Of a stretch of 64,000 nucleotides of DNA, positions 11,048 through 20,000 are shown piece after piece. Source of the stretch: Euglena gracilis. Lineage: Eukaryota; Euglenida; Euglenophyceae; Euglenales. Within the stretch, counting starts at the first letter, position 1. Every line of letters begins with the position of its first letter. Under the pieces are notes generated by a model that saw only the letters and a program-made list of their open reading frames with translations, was not told where the DNA came from and did not search any database. The DNA is taken from assembly GCA_039621445.1 (NCBI GenBank), contig CP154955.1:38696426-38760425 (forward strand). The letters are read 5' to 3'. Both the position numbers and the translations under genes were made by a program.

Positions 11048-14000
11048 GCGTATACGTTTATGTATACGTATACGTATACATATATATATATATATATATA
11101 TACGTATATATATATATATATATATATACGTATACACATACATTATATATGTATGTTGGCACAAAGACCTATGGGGAGGTCAAGAACCCTCACAACCCCC
11201 AACCACACACACACACACATCCAGTGCTCTGCATCGATAGCCCTGCCTGGCTGGTGCCATCCCCACCCAAGTAGGCCTCGGGGTCCACCCTGCCTGCCCT
11301 TTGGCGGGCGTCCTGCACCGACTGCCGGACGTCGAAACCCACGCGCTGCCCCGCCTCTGCCACGGCGTCCAGCAGGCTCTGCCGCCCCGCCAGGACGGAC
11401 GCCAGCAGGTCGGGGGCACAGATCCCCCAGCGATGCGGGCCGGCCAGGGATGGATGGGAAGCCTTGAGGGGGGGGGGGGGGGGTCGCCCCCCTCCCGACA
11501 TGGAGGGGGGGGGGGGGGTTGGACCCCCCCCCCCCCTACCTCGAAACTGAGGGGGGGCCGAAAATTTTTCGATTTCATGGACGGGCAAAGAGCCGGAAAT
11601 CGGGTCGAAATCGGTCAAAAATACCTGATTTTTCTTTGAAAATCGATCCAAAAATGCTCATTTTTTGAATTTTTTTGAATATTTTTGGGGGGGGGAAACA
11701 CCAACACATCAAAAAATGGGCAATATGTCCAAAAGCCAGCAAAAGGGGTGGTTTTGCTCATTTTCCGGCGCGCAGCGCCGGAAGAAAATTTTCTGCTATT
11801 TTTGGCACCTGTCAAAGAGGGGGGGGGGTGGGAGGGTCCGGACCCCCCCTCCCAACATCTAGGGGGGGGGGGGTGGTCCGGACCCCCCCCCTACCACCTT
11901 ACCCCCGGGGGAGGGGGGGGGGGCCCTAACCCTAACCCTAACCCTTCCCATCCATCCCTGGGGCCGGCTGGCAGCCGTGGGGAAGTTAGATGGTGAGAGG
12001 CGAACGCAAGGCAAAGGGCGGCAGAAGAGCAGTGTGTGAGTGAGGCGGTTGGCAACATTGGTCCATCTGGATTATGGATGGGACACATACCACAGGAACG
12101 AGGCTTCCAACTTGATGTCGTTGGATTTGAAGGAAATGGAAGATACCATTATGCGCCTTTCAACAGGTGAGGTACCATGGGGCATGTGACCCCCTCAATA
12201 ATAACCCCCAGGTTTTCAGCCAAACCCAAAATTGGGGCGTGGCAAATCATTTTCCCAAAAAAAATCGCAATTTTCAAAGCAAAAGTGCCAGAACTCATAC
12301 GTTGGACTGTGGCCAAGGTGTGTCCCGTCCTGGGGCTAGACCCTTCAAGGGGCCTGGGGCCCAAACAATTCTGAACAAAAAACAAGTTAGAACCTTCTAG
12401 TACCCCCCCCCGAGGACTGACTTCTTCAGATCAAATATTGAGGAGGGGGAGGGGCTGGAAAACGACTGTTGGCTGGCTGAACCCCCTGAAGATGGGGTCC
12501 ACTACGAGGTTTTAACGACGCCCTACCCCTAACCACCAACCCAACCCTCAAATTCCATCCTCTATAAAAATGCAAAAGAAAAATGACCACAAAATACGTC
12601 CAAAAACCATAGGGTGAGCCAAAAAACAGATGGGTATCATGGCAACACATGACACCTTCACAAAAACAAACAAAAAAAGTACCCAAATTACATTGCCATG
12701 TAGGGCAAAAATACATTTTTTGCGAACCCTCCGAGCTGTTGCCCAGGCCTCGTCTCCCTCAGTTATGACCCCCATTGGGACCAAACAGAAATGTCAGAGG
12801 TGCTTTCACACCTTGACCCCTCAGAAATATTAAAATTTCGTCTTTGAAAAGGAAGACACCCTCAAACCTCTTATCGTGTTGAACTGGCGATTGCAAGAAA
12901 TTTATGTGTGCAGGAAATAAAGTCGGTGATCCGATGAGGGATCCACCACAGAGGGAATGAATAGAAAGAACCAAAGAGCATACACCAGAAAAAGCTCAAA
13001 GATACCATCATGTGGAAATCTGTGATCAGCATAAACGTCGACATACTTGGGCAAGACGTTTGACTTGCGGGTGAGTTTGACAATTGACTGGGCTGCAGAC
13101 CGAACTTTGTCCGAAGGACCCTCTTCAGTGACTGTTGCAACGATGGCTGGAATGGCGAGCGTCAAAGCGTCAATAGCATCTACATTGGGAACAGACAATC
13201 AGCAGTGGAAACAACAGCATTACAACAATTCTAAGCTGAAAAGAAACTGGTCTGAAAAGGCCCCAAAACTTCTTGTGATTCCGAAAACTCTTTTGGGAAG
13301 GGCTGGCCCCGACACAGACCCAGGCCGGCGCACGACCCCCTGTTCCATGCCCCCCCCCGCACTCACCCGACCCCCAACATATTTGTACACGTGGCCCACC
13401 TTCCAACCCATTTCCTCCACCGTTGGCCCACACCCACAACAGAGATTCACCCTCCCTGGACAATACCTTTTTGGCCACCGCCCATGTCGTCCTCCACCCC
13501 ATTTTTAACGCCCCCTCACCCGTTCAACCACATCTCCAACTCTCTCTTTACCACCGTACCCCTCCATTCCCTTGCCCCAAAATATTCTCCGTTTCTCCCC
13601 CCTTCTGACAATCTAGCCGGTTTTCAAGGACTACCACTATTCGCCTCCTCCCCCGTGGCCAGCCACCTCCCCCATACCCGATGACTTAATTCCCCGTGCA
13701 TCCATGTTGCCTTCGCTCGATGACACAAATCATACTCATTTTGCCGTTGACTGCTACACCCACTTTCTCTCTGTCCCAGGACCCCCTATTTGACTCCCGT
13801 CACTTTGGCCACCTGTCCCCCAATGCAATTTGCCTTTGGCTAAGAAACTTTACACCCTTCCCCCACAATACTCTGCGCGCAACTTTCACCCAATCAGTCG
13901 GGGGGGGGGGGGAGTCCAGCCGGCTGGCAGCTACACCCAGATGGTGACCCCCAAAAAAAACAGGGAAAAGTTCAAATACAGCTGGGTTGGCATTTTTCAG

Positions 14001-17000
14001 CAGAATTTGAAGGGTTAAAACCCAAACCCCCCACTTTTCAAGAGAATCCGCGCATAGGACCTAAATTGTCTTTCCAGCCCGGCTTTGCTGGGGCTGGAAT
14101 TATCAGCAGCTAAGTCAGCCCTATCACAAAAAAACTCAGATTAACTCCTCATCATCTAGAAACAAAGTGAAAACAACCCCCAAAAAAAATACCAATTTGC
14201 TTAGACTTAAGCCCGGGGGGGGGGGGTCCAGCTTGGGGCAAAAAGGCTGACTTCACAGGAGCAAAGAAAAAAGGTAACCAATACTTTCTTTTCGATTCAA
14301 GCCGGTGTTTCCATAAGACACCGGATGGCCATTGCTGCAATCTCCTTAAGATTGTCCAGATCGCTCCTGAGACCTCCCCTCCGGGGGGGGGGGGGGAGAG
14401 GGGGGGGGGCGGGGGTTGGAGGGTGTGCTGGGCTGGGTCGATGAAAAACAAAATTTTCTAAAACATTTTTGCCTTTTTGATGCTAGATCAATGCTGGATC
14501 GGGACCGGAGGAACAGCCTACTTATTGACTCACGTCACACATTCTTATGCACATATGCATCCACACATAGCAAGAAAAAAATGCAGGGATAGGTGAGCTG
14601 GGCAGCCTAGTTGGCTGGCCAGCCTGCGGCCGGCTGGCCCGGCCTCTGGCCGGGCGGGACCCAGCTTTATTTCACTCGACCCAACGGGGGGGGGGGCTCC
14701 CAGCCAGAATTTGGGCTTGCTGCCTGGATTTGAGCTGCTGGCTGGCTGGACCCCCACACGGGGGGATGGGGTGCCCTTCGGCTTAAGAAAGCCCCTGGCC
14801 CCAGCGGGAGGGAAAGGCAGAATATTATGCCAACTCAGCAACGGTTCACTGCAATCAGATGGGTGAGAGTTTAAAACAACTGTGAAAATACATTTATTTG
14901 TTACGTCCAAACCGAAATGAAGACAAATCCTCATTATTATTGAATAGATTGGATGGCACACCACAACATCAAACAAAAGAAAAATAAATGTTAATGCTTA
15001 AAATTCAAATGTTACTAAAAAAATGTTTTCAGTGCCCATCTCAGAAAAGCAAAAAAATACAAACTTTGTTCATGTAGACAGGTCCAAGAATCCCCTCCTT
15101 TGGAGTCATTGGGGGGATTATGGCTCGGAAAAGAAGACAGACCCGAGGGGGGGGCTGAATTTCGGGGTGAAGGATTACATCTTCATCCTTGGCGAATCAT
15201 TGTGAAATACATACTCCTCACGAGCAACTGTCTGGTAATGTTTGTCGTTGTCTGCACAATCCTGGGGGGCGATGCCCTTTGCATAATTGACGAAGAACAT
15301 CCGGTGGCATGTAGATGCATAAGCATCATTGTGGGAACGGATGAGGTGCAGTGCCCCGAAAAAAAGGAAAAAAATGCATGATAATTTTGTGATTTTAGTT
15401 TGTTCTGAGGATTCACGAAGTTACACAGAGAACCCAGGAAATGCTCTGTTTGGGTTTTTAATAATTTCAACTCAGATTCAACAATCATTGTTGGCAATGC
15501 ACCAATCCGGGAGTAGTCATGAACTTCACATAATCAGCTAGGAATGACTGGGGCTGCACTTCTTCTCCGCTCTTCGCAGATTTTGCAAGGTTCCGCAGTA
15601 AAAGCCGACTCAGTTGCATCCGGACCATCACCTGTGGCTGATGAGCATAAATCAGCTCCATCATTTCCATCGGCCATGGATTGAAATATTCATGAGATAT
15701 ATTTGATCCCATATTTTTTTTGATCATGTTGGACTTGGGAGTAAATTTGCTCCCCCAAATAATGTCACTCCGGAAATTATAATTACTATTGTTTGGCATT
15801 GCTATTATGATTATTATCTTTACTTGGTCAGCTGAAACACATTCCCGGGGAGGTAATATGGTTAAATTTGGGCCTTTATCCCAATACTACTGGGACTTTT
15901 GCCATAAAGATGTGCTGATTTGGGAACTTTTTTTGAAACACCACCTTTTAAATTCCCTTTTTTCAAGTGGAGTGTTCATTTCTTGACACTGGGTAGAAAT
16001 CAATTGCATAATTTGCATTGTTTTGCAGAATGAAACTTGGGGGAATATGCAAATTCTTTTGCATATTCCCCCAAGTTTTTCTTTTGCATATAAAAAAATT
16101 TGCAGTTGTATTTTTTTCAGGGAATAACACAGGGAAATTGCTTTTCTCCACCCCAAAATTGCAAAATAAATGGATACCCCCCCCCAAACGATACCCCCCC
16201 CCCTTATTGTCCCCCCCCCCTTATTGACCCTGGGCCCCGGCCGACGGGGGTTTTTTGGCCCGGCCAATGAAATTCCTTTGGTATGGTCTTATTGTCCCCC
16301 CCCTTATTGTCCGATCGGGCCTCAGGGGGCAGGTCGGTGGGACAATAAGGCCCCCCCCCCAAACAACCTGGCGGGGCCTTGCCTTTGGTTGGGCCTGAAT
16401 AACTTGGCGGGGGCAAGTCAGAAAAGATGGTTTCAGCCCCCCTTTTCCCGCCGCTTGTTCCACCCCCTTCTCTTAGCCCAGGGCACCTCAGAGTTCGTGG
16501 CATTTCCAGGTGACAGACCAAATGGCCTTCCAATGTGTTCTCCCCGGCTTGCAAGCCCACGTGATAATGGAAATCCAACCCTCTGCCCCAAAACTTTTTC
16601 TTCCCATGGTTGATGACGGAACCAATGATGTCCCCTTGGTCACCACCACGTCCCCCTCCACCAGTGTTGCTGAGGTTCGCTTCCACCCATTCCAAAGAGG
16701 ATGGTGGCATGAAAAAAGTTGAGGTGGATCTCAACTCCATAAAATCGAGCCACAAACTTTGTGCTGATTTTTGTGTCGACAATCCCAGGAGGTGTGTGCC
16801 ATTTTGCTGCAGCTATCTCAGTAAAAGCTTGAAATGGGTGTCCATAATGCTACCTGCCATGTGGTCATGAGGCTTGACATAACCGGTGATTGTGCCCGTG
16901 ACAAGCTATGTTTCACACACCGCATTCTTTGAGTACAGACGAGGAACCACAAAGAAACAGTTGCATGCTATTTTATGGCATTGTTATTGTTTTTGTATTC

Positions 17001-20000
17001 TTTCATGAAGGACGTGCAAAAAGATGGAGTCAACATTTTCTGGATTTCTTTTAAATTTGCCAAAATTGCCCAACTTTGGACCTTTTTGGGACCCTTCCAC
17101 GGAGAGGTTTTTCGGTCCAATTTTTCAGCAAAAATCCAAAAGGCACAACCCCCCCCCCAATCAAGACCCCCGCTTTAGGATTATCAACAGGGAGGGGGTC
17201 GCTAGACTGGGTCGGGAGACCCAAACTTAAAAGCTCCACAAATATGCGCAAATGGGCAAGACAACCCCGTAACAAAAAGGGGGTGATTTTTGGAACCACG
17301 AGGCCGAAGGCCGAATAATACAGAAAAGGTTTTTAGAAAATGAAATTCGGAGGGGAGGTCCCCCACAAAACTTTCACCATCAAGAGGACCACTGTCGGTC
17401 GTTCCTCACCGAACCACCGAACCCTTGGAGCCAAAAACCAGTCGTTCACATCAAAAAAACCAGTGCACCCCCCCCCCCGCTCCGGCGTCCCCCCCACCCC
17501 GCATCCCGAACCACCCCCATTGATTCTGGCTGGAGTGGCCGACCCCACACGAGGGCAGGAGTTTATGAAGATAACTGATTTGCAATTTGAAAATTGGATT
17601 CCTCCCCTCCCTTCATTTGGGTTTGTTAGAAATGGTGTGGTGTCAACACCCCCTTGGCGCGTTCTAAAACAATGTCTGACCACCGTATGTTTTTGTGGAA
17701 AATCATGCTTCCAAATTTGATTTTGCTCAACATTCTGCTCATAAAATTCATGAACCCCTGTGGTATGACTGTTGGCATTAAATTCAATTAAAAACCCCGA
17801 ATTCCATTTTGGTTGGAACGTCAAGGTCCATATTTTTGTTGAAAAATTTACCCACCTGTAGGGTGGATAAATTTTGGGGGGTTGCCATTTTTCTCTGGTG
17901 TTGGACCACATGTGACATTTTGGACCAGAGAAGCCTGTTTTCATTTGCATGGGCCCAGAATCAGTGAAATAATTGTGGCAAAAATATCTTCGAAAACAAA
18001 TTGGAGAAAAAGTTCATCCTACCCTGGGTTGAGGTGTTCGAACTCCCCCTGGGTACCATGCCCCCCCATTATATTCGTTTGCACCAATTACGATTATGTA
18101 ACTCAATAGCTCTGGGGTGGGAAGCTGGAATTTTATGTTTGGGAACCTCAGACTGGACTGTATGGTGCCCCCCCCCCCCAGGCTTCCACCACTTTTAGCA
18201 AAATTTTACCCCTGCCCATGAGATTTTCCATACGGTGGCAAGGAAAAAACAGTCAAAATGACCCACAAACAAGAACTTAGCCCTCCAAAGAATTTTGCCA
18301 ACATAAAAGGATATTTCTATTCGAGGGGGAGTGTGCACACACATTTTAAAATTTCCATGACCATCGATCAGGTACACCACAACAAAAAAAAAATGCCATA
18401 CTTCCCCGAGCTTTGCCCATAGGGGGAGGGGAATGGCTCACTGTCCCAGCACTTTTGATAAACAACTTCCCAAAAAAAAGTTCGAAATCGACGTTTTGGG
18501 ACGTTTTCAAAAATAATTTTGGCAAATGTGCTCGAAAATTGAGCATTTTTTTGCGAACATCCAAAAAGAATTGCCAAATGACCTCTTTTGGGCTGTCCGA
18601 AGTTCGGGTACCTACCCCCCCCCCCCGGGAAACTGTCACCCACAGACAGGTTGGCCAGTACCGGGGACCCTGAAAACTTCCTATCATGACAGGTTGGCCG
18701 GTACCAGGGACCCTGATAGTTTCCCGGGGGGGGGGGGCCTTGGTCCCCCCCTCCCCCGAGTTGTTGCCCCCTCGTGCTGTTCCCATTGGGCCGTAAAGGG
18801 TCCCGGAGAGGGAATAGCTCAGGGGGGCATGGTATGTTTACCCCTCTGAAACTTGTGGAAAAAGCATGCCACCTGAGATTAATTTTTGGCAGCCCGAAAC
18901 TACTGCCCCCCCCCCCCCGGGGGGCCCAGTAGTTAATCTGGGGGGGAGGTCCATCTTCTTTTACCCCCTCAGGGCCATCTTCTTAAACCCCCCCCCCGGT
19001 CCATCTTCTTTTACCCTCCCCTGTCGTGCTCGCGCGTGGGGCCGGGAGAATCCGTTGTTGGTCGCACCACGCCTTTTTCCGGGGGGGGGGGGGGCTGGGC
19101 GGTGTAAAAAAATGGGGTTTTGGGTGGTTTTGGGGGGCCTCCTAAAAAACCACCAATTTTTAACCCTGAAAGTTTTTGGGATTTTTTGTGAAAAAAAAAT
19201 GTGGTTTTCCATCAAAAAACCATGTGTTTTGGGATCGTTTTTTTCAAAAAAATTTCAAAATTTTTTTCTGGCCATAATCCCCGTTTCCCCAAAATCGGTG
19301 AAGATGCCGTGGTGGGCACCACGGGCAAAACCGCGGGGGAGACGGACACAGGGCGGCGAGCAGACAGGGGGGGCAGACAGACAGACAGAAAAGATAGACA
19401 GACGGGCCAGTGCAGACAGGGCAGAGAGAGAGGGGGCCGGGGGAAACGGAACGGGGCAGGGGAAAGGGGGGGTCCCTCTTCTTTACCCCCGGGGGGTCCA
19501 TCTTCTTTAAGGCGGGGGGGTCTGACTACCCCCCCCCCCCGGATTAAGTACTGGGCCCCCCCGGGGGGACCCAGTAGTTTCGGGCTGCCTAATTTTTTTC
19601 TGCCACGCATCTGAGGCATCTTACACCTAGCACCCGAGATTTTTGCTCATGCCTAGCAAGAATTTTTGCCCACGGCCGGAGGCAATTTTTTCCCGCACTC
19701 CAAACGTCGCACTTGTTCGTAAAAAAAAAATGTACTCTCTCATTCAAGTTGTAATAAGAAGTAGAGCAGTCAACAAAAAAAAAGCCTCATGATACACCAC
19801 TGGAAAAGATCCATTCTGGCAGGAGTTTCAAATGTATTTTTGGCATTTTTGTGATAAAGTGTAAACAGATTGACGGGAACTGCAAATTTGTGGAACGTGA
19901 AATGCAAAAAAAAGTTGGTCGCAAGGTTGAAAATTGGGGGGTCTTATCTTTGGAATTTCTGCACCATAAAAACAAGATTGTCTTATTTAGTGTGGTGATT

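Larger units (their letters stand above)
8408..11266 (-). other. Conventional GT-AG intron (2859 nt) packed with mobile elements
   Basis: Donor GTGGGG and acceptor GGCAG give an in-frame join [17 protein letters not shown]. The intron holds elements 8771-8938, 9415-10365 (with 9483-9893) and 10456-10981, plus three microsatellite blocks, so almost all of its length is insertion. Confidence 0.7.

Noticed and set aside
11437-11968. The 11445-11960 element as an exon-disrupting insertion in ARH
   Set aside because: Once the nonconventional intron border at 11411/11412 is accepted, the insertion lies wholly within the intron.
13328-13684. Pro/His/Ser-rich frames in the C-rich region as coding
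   Set aside because: They lie in intron b of ARH, are driven by C-rich composition, and match no family.
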